5,505 nt of DNA from CAZXBB01 sp964638815 (GTDB taxonomy: Bacteria; Planctomycetota; Phycisphaerae; Phycisphaerales; SM1A02): assembly GCA_964638815.1 (NCBI GenBank), contig CAZXBB010000105.1, positions 1 through 5,505 of the forward strand, written 5' to 3'. How positions within the stretch are numbered: position 1 is the first letter of the stretch; each line of letters opens with the position of its first letter. The notes under the pieces were generated by a model. The model was given only the letters and a program-made list of their open reading frames with translations, ran no database searches and was not told where the DNA came from. The position numbers and the translations under genes were made by a program. Shown in pieces: positions 1 to 4,773 of this stretch.

Positions 1-885
1 CTTGGGTACGACCCGGGGTTCATGGATGGGCACCTGGGGCTGCCGAGCCCGTCGCCGAGCGATGCGCGTACGCCCGTGCCCGCGTCGACACCCTCGCCGA
101 CCAGCGCGCCGTCGACGTTGCCCGCGGTCGAGCCGACCAGCGACGCTTCACCCGATCCGACCGCTAACGCCACACCTCGGCCGACGCCCAAGCCGACGGC
201 ACGTCCCACACCGAAGCCGACGCCGAAACCGACACCAAAGCCCACACCGAAGCCGACCCCGGAAATGGCTTCCCTCGGCCTGTCGGTGACCTCCTGTCAT
301 GGTGGGTTCTCGGTCGTCGAATGGTCGAAGGCGCCGGCGGAAGGCTTCCACCACTATCAGACCCTGCGCTCGAGCTCGTCGTCGATCGAGGCCGCGTACC
401 CGCCGGCGTCTCCCGCCGTCGCGCCGGACAGCCTGTACACGACCGACCGCGGAACCCTCACCGCGATCGACGCCGGCCGGGAGGCCGGCACCACGGACCA
501 CTACCGGGCCGTGGCCTTCAAGGCCGAGGACGTGGCGTACGCCGCCAGCGACGTCGTCGGTGTGACGGCCAAGTCGGTCAAGGCGCTGGGCGCGCTGAAC
601 GCGAGCGTCGAGGCTGGCTCGGTGACCGTGGACTGGGCCCCGTACGGCGGTCCCGAGTCGTGCTTCACTGGATCGAAGCTCCTGGTCTCGACGGTCGATT
701 CGACCCCGTCCTACGACGAGGGCGCCGACGCGCTGTGGGCATCGGAGTCGCAGGCCGCGAGCTCGGCGTCCATCGATGGACTTGCTCCGGGCACCTACCA
801 CCTGCGGTTGCAGTCGCTCCGAACCACGGATGCGGGCAAGCTGCTCGTCGCCCAGACCGACGTCGCGACGGTCACGATCCCGTAA
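1..885 (+). CDS. C-terminal part of a probable secreted protein: Pro/Thr-rich linker plus two Fn3-like repeats (5' truncated)
   Basis: The frame is open from the first base, so the true start lies upstream; the ATG at 22 is only an internal methionine. The first ~90 visible residues are a Ser/Pro/Thr-rich linker ending in PTPK-type tetrapeptide repeats (nt 169-264). This is typical of stalks joining an anchored or catalytic domain to an exposed one. Two similar ~100-residue modules follow (about nt 268-570 and 571-882). Each has short beta-like strands, a V-x-W motif (SVVEWS, VTVDWA), and a late strand pair such as GLAPGTYHLRLQSLR followed by a closing VATVTIP. Each module has one cysteine (codons at 295 and 661), the only two in the visible protein. 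They could form a disulfide if the domain is exported. Fn3-like is a judgement from strand pattern, not a scored match. Function is unknown, and the missing N-terminus prevents a signal-peptide check. The stop at 883-885 lies inside the end of the opposite-strand crotonase gene. Confidence 0.8.
   Translation, partial: LGYDPGFMDGHLGLPSPSPSDARTPVPASTPSPTSAPSTLPAVEPTSDASPDPTANATPRPTPKPTARPTPKPTPKPTPKPTPKPTPEMASLGLSVTSCHGGFSVVEWSKAPAEGFHHYQTLRSSSSSIEAAYPPASPAVAPDSLYTTDRGTLTAIDAGREAGTTDHYRAVAFKAEDVAYAASDVVGVTAKSVKALGALNASVEAGSVTVDWAPYGGPESCFTGSKLLVSTVDSTPSYDEGADALWASESQAASSASIDGLAPGTYHLRLQSLRTTDAGKLLVAQTDVATVTIP
169..264 (+). repeat. 12-nt in-frame tandem repeat encoding (P-T-P-K)n
   Basis: Eight consecutive 12-nt units encode ATPR, PTPK, PTAR, PTPK, PTPK, PTPK, PTPK and PTPE. 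The units differ mainly at synonymous third positions (CCG/CCC, ACG/ACA/ACC, AAG/AAA). The amino-acid repeat is therefore better conserved than the DNA repeat, which suggests selection for a stiff, extended cationic linker. Expansion or contraction by whole units would keep the frame. Confidence 0.9.
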
Positions 886-1651
886 AGCGCGGCTCCCGCT
901 TCTCGCGGAACGCCACTAGGCCCTCGGCGTGGTCGGCGGTCGCGCCGGCGATGCCCTGCAGCTTCGCCTCGCCTTCGAGCGCCTCGTCGAGGTCGATCGA
1001 CCAGGAGCGATCGAGGGCCTGCTTCGTGAGTGCGACGGCGCGCGGGGCGCCCGCGGAGATCCGGTCCGCGACGGCCCGCGCCTCGTCCAGAAGCTGCTCC
1101 GATGGGACCACCTGGTTGACGAGCCCGATGCGCAGCGCCTCGTCGGCCTTGATCGGGTCGCCGACCAGCGCCATCTCGGCGGCCCGCGCCGCTCCCACGA
1201 GTCTCGGCAGGAACCACGTCGCCCCGCTGTCGGGGATGAGCCCGATCCGCCCGAAGGCCAGCACGAACCGGGCGTCGGCAGCGGCGATCCGCAGGTCGCA
1301 GGCGAACGCCAGGGACGCGCCGGCCCCGGCCGCCACGCCATTGACGGCCGCGATGACCGGCTGGCCCATCGACCGAAGGGCCCGGATGATGGGGTTGTAG
1401 CGCTCCCGGACCTCCTCATCGAGCGGCGCCGCATCGGGCAGCTCGCGCTCCGCCAGGTCCTGCCCCGCGCAGAACGCCCGGCCGGCGCCCGTCAGGATCA
1501 CCGCCCGGACGCCTCGGTCGGAGGCAATCCGGTCCAGGGCGGCTCGCAGGGCGACCTTCATCGGGATGGTCAGCGCATTGAGCGCCTCCGGCCGGTTCAG
1601 GGTGAGCGTCGCGACCGGCCCGTCGACGTCGACGCGCAGGCCATCGGTCAT
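872..1651 (-). CDS. Enoyl-CoA hydratase/isomerase family protein, PaaG-like
   Basis: A 259-residue crotonase-fold protein, full length for the family. It probably shifts a double bond in, or rearranges, an unsaturated acyl-CoA in the cytoplasm. Family marks are TLNRPEALNAL (17-27), CAGQDL (61-66), PVIAAVNGVAAGAGASLA (98-115), GRIGLIPDSGATWFLPR (134-150) and the C-terminal FREKREPRFTG. The two glutamates of a true hydratase are absent: aligned to the classical sites they are Ser113 and Phe133. An Asp (141) follows LIP instead. E. coli PaaG, from memory, has the same arrangement (AFSKLGLIPDCGGTW), as well as CAGQDL, YNP and NGVAAGAGA. PaaG acts on ring-1,2-epoxyphenylacetyl-CoA and related enoyl-CoAs. 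No other paa genes are visible, so the substrate is open and no symbol is given. The ATG overlaps the upstream stop as ATGA with only a weak ribosome-binding site, so translation is probably coupled. The last 14 nt overlap the convergent gene. Confidence 0.93.
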   Translation of the reverse strand: MTDGLRVDVDGPVATLTLNRPEALNALTIPMKVALRAALDRIASDRGVRAVILTGAGRAFCAGQDLAERELPDAAPLDEEVRERYNPIIRALRSMGQPVIAAVNGVAAGAGASLAFACDLRIAAADARFVLAFGRIGLIPDSGATWFLPRLVGAARAAEMALVGDPIKADEALRIGLVNQVVPSEQLLDEARAVADRISAGAPRAVALTKQALDRSWSIDLDEALEGEAKLQGIAGATADHAEGLVAFREKREPRFTGS

Positions 1652-2442
1652 TGGCGGAACTCGACCAGCCGCCCGTCGACGATCTCGAACACGCGTCGGT
1701 CGATGGCCTCATCCGCCCCGCCCGACTGTTCCAGGATGAACTCCGCGAACATCGCGGCGAAGCCCTGGTCGTCCAGCCGCAGGCTCGCGGCCGTGAGCAG
1801 GTGCCGCTCGGGGACGCCGACGAGCACCCGTGCCCCGTCCCGGCCGAGCTCCTGCGCCAGGTGCGCCATGACTTCGGGCAGCAGGATGCGGACCGCGTCG
1901 AGCCCGTCGCCGGTGTCGGAGCTGATCAGGCGCCGCTGTCCGGAGACCTCGTCCGTCCAGGGCGCGCTCGCCGACCACGCCGCGAGGTTGCGCAGGGCGG
2001 CGTCTTGGAGCTGGACGGTCTCGATCCCCCACGACAGCAGGTGATCGCCGTTCACCACGACGTCGAAGCCACTGGCGGGGATGGCGTACACGACGGGCAG
2101 GCCGGCCGGTCCGGCATCGAGGAGCGGCTGGGGATGGGTGCGATTCGCGTGCTGGGCCAGCGCTTCGCGCTGGAACTCCTCGACCGCCAGACCCTGGGTC
2201 CCGACCGGCCTGAAGGCCGGGCGGATGACGTCACGCGCCAGCGTCCAGTCGTGCTCGGGTGAATCGGCGATGGAGGAAGAGGATCGGGCCGCGGGCGTGT
2301 GCCCGCTCACGGGCGCGGAGTCGTCGATGGGGGAAAGGATGTCCGGGGCGCTGTCGCGGAGCGACGTTGGCGGCTCGTCACCGAGGTCCCGGGCCAGGTC
2401 GCGCCCGACGTCGCTCCCACCCTCGTGCGGGTCACGCTCCAT
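1648..2442 (-). CDS. DUF1444-like protein of unknown function
   Basis: A 264-residue protein with no signal peptide or membrane segment visible. Residues 1-65 are acidic, Ser/Pro-rich and probably disordered. The folded part starts near residue 68. It resembles the DUF1444 family (Bacillus YtpQ type) in the order of features: an early I-R-P strand (RDVIRPAFRPVG, 70-81), L-P-V-V-Y-A (115-120), a helix ending AALRNLAAW (148-156), SSDTGDGLDAVRILLPEV (174-191), VLVGVPERHLLTAAS (206-220), a helix around MFAEFIL (231-237), and a final strand with VFEIVDGRLVEF (251-262). This match is from memory of the family pattern, so it is moderate. DUF1444 has no established biochemical role that I know of. 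The start is fixed by an AGGAGG site five bases upstream. It lies 18 nt after one crotonase gene and overlaps the next by 4 nt, so it is almost certainly co-transcribed with both. Confidence 0.82.
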   Translation of the reverse strand: MERDPHEGGSDVGRDLARDLGDEPPTSLRDSAPDILSPIDDSAPVSGHTPAARSSSSIADSPEHDWTLARDVIRPAFRPVGTQGLAVEEFQREALAQHANRTHPQPLLDAGPAGLPVVYAIPASGFDVVVNGDHLLSWGIETVQLQDAALRNLAAWSASAPWTDEVSGQRRLISSDTGDGLDAVRILLPEVMAHLAQELGRDGARVLVGVPERHLLTAASLRLDDQGFAAMFAEFILEQSGGADEAIDRRVFEIVDGRLVEFRQ

Positions 2443-2447
2443 CCGTT

Positions 2448-2453
2448 CCTCCT
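2448..2453 (-). promoter_or_regulatory. Strong Shine-Dalgarno site of the DUF1444-like gene
   Basis: On the minus strand the 18-nt gap holds GAGGAGGAA; its core AGGAGG lies 5 nt before the ATG at 2442. It supports this start and shows that the gene can be initiated independently, although it sits within an operon. Confidence 0.85.
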
Positions 2454-2460
2454 CGTGTGG

Positions 2461-3264
2461 TCACCGGCCGGTCCAGGTCGGCGATCGTTTCTCCATGAAT
2501 GCGCGCATGCCTTCGCGTTGGTCGTCGGTGGCGAAGAGCTCGAAGAAGGCCGCTCGCTCGGCGCGGAGGCCGGCAGTGAGGGACAGGTCGGCGGCGGCAA
2601 GCACGGAACGTTTGGCGGCACGGACCGCCAGCGGCGGCATCGCGGCGATCGTATCGGCGAGTTCCAAGGCCGCGTCCACGGTCTCAGCGGACGGCACCAC
2701 CTTCGTGACGAGCCCGGCGGCCTTGGCCTCCGCGGCCGGCATGGCCAGCCCGGTCAGGATGAGTTCCATGGCCAGGGCCGCGCCGACGGCCCGCGTGAGC
2801 CGCTGCGTGCCACCGGCGCCCGGCATGACCCCGATCCGGATCTCGGGCTGACCGAACTGGGCATCGTCGCCGGCCACGATGAGGTCGCAGGTCATGGCCA
2901 GTTCGCACCCGCCGCCGAGGGCGTAGCCGCGGACCGCGGCGATCAGCGGCAGGCCGATGGCGCCGATCCGGTCCCAGGCAGAGAACTTGCCCTCAGCGTG
3001 CAGGCGCTCGGGGGTCTGGTCAGCGAGCTCGACGATGTCCGCGCCGGCCGCGAACGCGCGGTCGCCGGCGCCGGTCAGGACGACGACGCGGATCCGATCG
3101 TCGAGGTCGAGCCGCTCGAGCTCGCCGGCCAGCTCGGCCAGGAGCGCGAAGCTGAGTGCGTTACGCGCCTCGGGCCGATCGATGGTGACGAGCGCCACGC
3201 CGTCATGCCCCTCCACGGGCGCATCGACTCGGATCAAGCGGGTGGTCGGCTCGACGTCGGTCAC
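2461..3264 (-). CDS. Enoyl-CoA hydratase (crotonase) with both catalytic glutamates
   Basis: A 267-residue cytoplasmic enzyme expected to hydrate trans-2-enoyl-CoA to 3-hydroxyacyl-CoA in beta-oxidation or a related CoA-thioester route. Family features in order: TIDRPEARNALS (27-38), FAAGADIVEL (71-80, oxyanion and CoA region), AVRGYALGGGCELAMTCD (110-127), and QFGQPEIRIGVMPGAGGTQRL (136-156), ending FMEKRSPTWTGR. Glu121 (in GGGCE) and Glu141 (in QPEI) are 20 residues apart, as are Glu144 and Glu164 of the mammalian mitochondrial enzyme, so hydratase activity is likely. The start is GTG at 3264, chosen because GAGGAG lies 5 nt upstream and the N-terminal length fits. It is the first gene after the 274-bp gap, so it probably heads the hydratase-DUF1444-isomerase group. 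The exact substrate (short-chain, aromatic or other) cannot be told; PaaF-like or EchA-like are equally fair labels. Confidence 0.95.
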   Translation of the reverse strand: MTDVEPTTRLIRVDAPVEGHDGVALVTIDRPEARNALSFALLAELAGELERLDLDDRIRVVVLTGAGDRAFAAGADIVELADQTPERLHAEGKFSAWDRIGAIGLPLIAAVRGYALGGGCELAMTCDLIVAGDDAQFGQPEIRIGVMPGAGGTQRLTRAVGAALAMELILTGLAMPAAEAKAAGLVTKVVPSAETVDAALELADTIAAMPPLAVRAAKRSVLAAADLSLTAGLRAERAAFFELFATDDQREGMRAFMEKRSPTWTGR

Positions 3265-3269
3265 GCGGG

Positions 3270-3275
3270 CTCCTC
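3270..3275 (-). promoter_or_regulatory. Shine-Dalgarno site supporting the GTG start of the enoyl-CoA hydratase
   Basis: The minus strand reads GAGGAG, then five bases, then GTG. No ATG at a comparable position exists in this frame, so this site decides the start. Confidence 0.75.
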
Positions 3276-3344
3276 GCTGGTCGTCCCGTCAAGTATCCAC
3301 GTTCCGGGAAGTGCGTCGTCGGGATTCCGGGCGCGCCTCGGGTG

Positions 3345-3387
3345 CGGCTCGGCGACGCTTGCCTCGGCGACGGCTCGGCGACGCTTG
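3345..3387. repeat. 17-bp direct repeat with a third partial copy between
   Basis: A 17-bp sequence, CGGCTCGGCGACGCTTG, occurs exactly at 3345-3361 and 3371-3387. The 10-bp core CTCGGCGACG occurs three times (3348-3357, 3363-3372, 3374-3383). Irregular spacing (15 and 11 bp) suggests local duplication rather than a set of phased protein-binding sites. No function is evident. Confidence 0.8.
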
Positions 3388-3483
3388 GCGCCAGCAGCGT
3401 GCTGACCAGCGCCCGAAGCAAGGCTCAGCCGCATCTGGAACGCGGTACGTCCCCATTCAGCACCCGATCAGCCCGTCCCCAGG

Positions 3484-3508
3484 GTTCCAGCGTCGGTTGG
3501 AACGCTGG
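3484..3508. repeat. Inverted repeats able to form two mutually exclusive hairpins
   Basis: CCAGCGT (3487-3493) pairs with ACGCTGG (3502-3508): 7 bp with an 8-nt loop. GTTCCA (3484-3489) pairs with TGGAAC (3498-3503): 6 bp with an 8-nt loop. The stems share bases, so only one can form at a time. It lies about 30 nt past the stop of the EthD gene on the transcribed minus strand. A factor-dependent termination or RNA-end-protecting role is possible; no U-tract follows. Confidence 0.6.
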
Positions 3509-3538
3509 TGGCGCCACTCGGCTGCGGTCACCCGGTCG

Positions 3539-3877
3539 TCAGACGGCGTGATCTCCCCCGAAGTCATCCGCGTTCTCCAGCACGATGAGCGTCGACAGGC
3601 CCGGCGCGATCTCGCGCAGGTTTCGGCCGGCAGCGCGCATCGCGTCCGAAGCGAGCCCCGCGTCCATCGCCGCGCGATCGTCGAACTCCATCGCCGTCAC
3701 CATCACGAGGTCGGTCTCTCCTCCAAGGGCCTCGGTGACCCGCTGCACCCTGGTCGATCGCAAGCCCGGTGTCTCCGCCACGAGCGGCAGGTGCTCCGCC
3801 GCGTAGCGTCGCTCGAACTCGGCGAGCGCGTCGGGGCCACCTTCGGGGCGACGGTAGAGGGCGAGAAGCGTGGTCAT
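3539..3877 (-). CDS. EthD-domain protein (dimeric alpha/beta-barrel fold)
   Basis: A 112-residue single-domain protein. The N-terminal strand LLALYRRPEG (4-13) is followed by a helix, FERRYAAEHLPLV (21-33), and ETPGLRSTRV (35-44). This is the EthD pattern of a Y-x-x-P strand, then Y-x3-H-x-P and P-G-L. A central strand LVMVTAMEFDD (57-67) and a terminal strand STLIVLEN (95-102) complete a ferredoxin-like fold. EthD was named for its requirement in ethyl tert-butyl ether degradation by Rhodococcus. Most homologues are uncharacterised small proteins near catabolic genes, some proposed to handle small hydrophobic substrates. The ATG overlaps the hydrolase stop (ATGA) and is preceded by a near-ideal ribosome-binding site. 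It is thus the second gene of a tight pair with the hydrolase, and they probably serve the same substrate. Confidence 0.87.
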   Translation of the reverse strand: MTTLLALYRRPEGGPDALAEFERRYAAEHLPLVAETPGLRSTRVQRVTEALGGETDLVMVTAMEFDDRAAMDAGLASDAMRAAGRNLREIAPGLSTLIVLENADDFGGDHAV

Positions 3878-4710
3878 GCGTTCACCTCCTGGGTGCTCGT
3901 ATCGGTGGGGCTCGTCGAGGTCGATTCCGTGCCGGCTCGGCGGCGCGCGACGGCCTCGGTCGATCGATAGAACTCGCCAAGCGCCGCGTTGGCGATCGCC
4001 GGCCGTTCAGAGAATGCCTCGTGGCCGGCGTCGGGCAGGACGAGCAGCCGCCCGTCCAGGACAGACCGCGACAGGCGCCACGCATGATCGACGGGGACGA
4101 AGGGATCGCGGTCGCCGACCGCGACCAGCGTCGGCGCATCGATCGTCCGGATCTGGCGCGGCGTGAGCAGTGACTGCGTCGCGACATCGCCTGCGATGGC
4201 CGAGAGCAACGCCCGCCAGGCACCTGGTCCCTGTCCCGGGTCGTGGCGCCGGGCAAGGTCGGCTGCCCACGCCGGGTCGGTTCGGTCGATGCGGACCGGG
4301 TCCATCAACCGTCGAGCGACGCTCGCGCGCGGTTCCCGATCCGGGCTGACACCGATGACGACGAGCGTCCGCAGGCGTTCCGGCGCCCGGACCGCGACGC
4401 TCAAGGCCGTCATCCCGCCCAGCGAGAATCCGAGCAGATGGAACGTGTCCAGGCCGAGGGCGTCGGCGAACGCCACCAGGTCGTCGACAAGCCAGTCGGC
4501 GGAGTAGCCGCCAGCCGCCGTGTCCCAGCGTGTCCTGCCGTGTCCGCGCGCGTCCGGCGTGTAGCACCGGAACGCCTCCGTCAGCTGCGGGAGCTGATCG
4601 CGGAAGTCCCGCGTGGCATCGGATGTCGCGCCGTGCAGGAGGATCAGCGGCGGGCCGGCGCCGACGACGTCGTACCCGATGGCCAAGCCGTTCGCGTCGA
4701 TCGTGGGCAT
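3874..4710 (-). CDS. Alpha/beta-fold hydrolase
   Basis: A 278-residue cytoplasmic alpha/beta hydrolase expected to cleave an ester, lactone, C-C or similar bond. The catalytic set is complete: oxyanion-region HG (26-27) after PPLILL; nucleophile Ser96 in the elbow GFSLGG (94-99); acid Asp202 in GDRDPFVP (199-206); and His230 in DAGHEAF (228-233). PDARGHGRT (52-60) is the usual strand-4 motif. The sequence looks like enol-lactonase or esterase groups, but family membership alone does not fix the substrate. Residues after about 252 form a polar Ser/Thr-rich tail beyond the domain; its last codons hold the EthD ribosome-binding site. The ATG at 4710 fits because strand 1 (IDANGLAIGYDVVG) begins right after it. 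No Shine-Dalgarno sequence precedes it. The gene diverges from the acetyltransferase gene and heads the leftward block. Confidence 0.93.
   Translation of the reverse strand: MPTIDANGLAIGYDVVGAGPPLILLHGATSDATRDFRDQLPQLTEAFRCYTPDARGHGRTRWDTAAGGYSADWLVDDLVAFADALGLDTFHLLGFSLGGMTALSVAVRAPERLRTLVVIGVSPDREPRASVARRLMDPVRIDRTDPAWAADLARRHDPGQGPGAWRALLSAIAGDVATQSLLTPRQIRTIDAPTLVAVGDRDPFVPVDHAWRLSRSVLDGRLLVLPDAGHEAFSERPAIANAALGEFYRSTEAVARRRAGTESTSTSPTDTSTQEVNA
3882..3890 (-). promoter_or_regulatory. Near-ideal Shine-Dalgarno site of the EthD gene inside the hydrolase 3' end
   Basis: The minus strand reads AGGAGGTGA, a nine-base match to the anti-Shine-Dalgarno end of 16S rRNA, 4 nt before the EthD ATG. 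These bases also encode part of the hydrolase C-terminal TQEVNA. The site could support high EthD translation relative to the hydrolase. Confidence 0.88.
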
Positions 4711-4720
4711 CGTGCCCGCG

Positions 4721-4726
4721 ATGCTA
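4721..4726 (-). promoter_or_regulatory. Possible -10 box of the alpha/beta hydrolase gene, short-leader type
   Basis: The minus strand reads TAGCAT, fitting the TANNNT -10 pattern, 10 nt before the ATG. Transcription would then start within a few bases of the ATG. That agrees with the lack of a Shine-Dalgarno site. No -35 box at normal spacing is visible; TTGACC (4739-4744) is only 12 nt upstream. Confidence 0.4.
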
Positions 4727-4761
4727 CGACGTCCGCCCGGTCAAGGCCGAACCGCGACCCG

Positions 4762-4767
4762 TATCCT
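4762..4767 (+). promoter_or_regulatory. Possible -10 box of the acetyltransferase gene, leaderless type
   Basis: TATCCT (TANNNT pattern) lies 6 nt before the GTG at 4774. That would place the RNA start at or next to the start codon. No Shine-Dalgarno sequence and no clear -35 are present. It is one half of a 63-bp divergent promoter region. Confidence 0.42.
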
Positions 4768-4773
4768 CGGACG

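Larger units (their letters stand above)
3265..3538. other. Intergenic gap with short repeats and hairpins between two minus-strand gene pairs
   Basis: I see no convincing coding frame in these 274 bp. Frames open here lack family motifs and start signals. Contents from right to left, in the direction of neighbouring transcription: a perfect 10-bp palindrome GTGGCGCCAC (3508-3517); an inverted-repeat block (3484-3508); a second copy of TGGAACGC (3436-3443, also at 3498-3505); a GC-rich direct repeat (3345-3387); and the hydratase leader. No T-run follows the hairpins, so they do not form a standard intrinsic terminator. A weak -10-like GATACT is present on the minus strand (3292-3297), about 27 nt before the GTG, with no recognisable -35. 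If used, the hydratase group has its own promoter. Confidence 0.6.

Noticed and set aside
148..801. Minus-strand open frame (217 codons) over the secreted-protein gene
   Set aside because: It is Arg-rich and without motifs. The plus-strand PTPK repeat and beta repeats are the coherent reading.
896..908. CCGC/GCGG hairpin just past the plus-strand stop codon
   Set aside because: A four-base-pair stem with no T-run is within chance in GC-rich DNA, and it lies inside the opposite coding sequence.
929..2044. Long plus-strand open frame (371 codons) antisense to the PaaG-like and DUF1444-like genes
   Set aside because: It has no family motif and an Arg/Ala/Gly-rich composition. The opposite strand encodes clear crotonase motifs, and long antisense frames are expected at this GC content.
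3345..3387. CRISPR-like repeat
   Set aside because: There are only two full copies of 17 bp with a 9-bp spacing that itself contains part of the repeat. There are no regular spacers and no cas genes.
2299..3405. Long plus-strand open frame (368 codons) antisense to the enoyl-CoA hydratase
   Set aside because: It is a shadow of the hydratase reading frame, with no recognisable domain, and it runs into the repeat-rich gap.
3203..3421. Small minus-strand frame crossing the gap into the hydratase start
   Set aside because: It begins with TTG, has no ribosome-binding site, shows no motif, and overlaps the well-supported GTG start of the hydratase.
3484..3517. Intrinsic terminator after the EthD gene
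   Set aside because: Hairpins are present but no U-tract follows on the transcribed strand. At most this could be factor-dependent termination.
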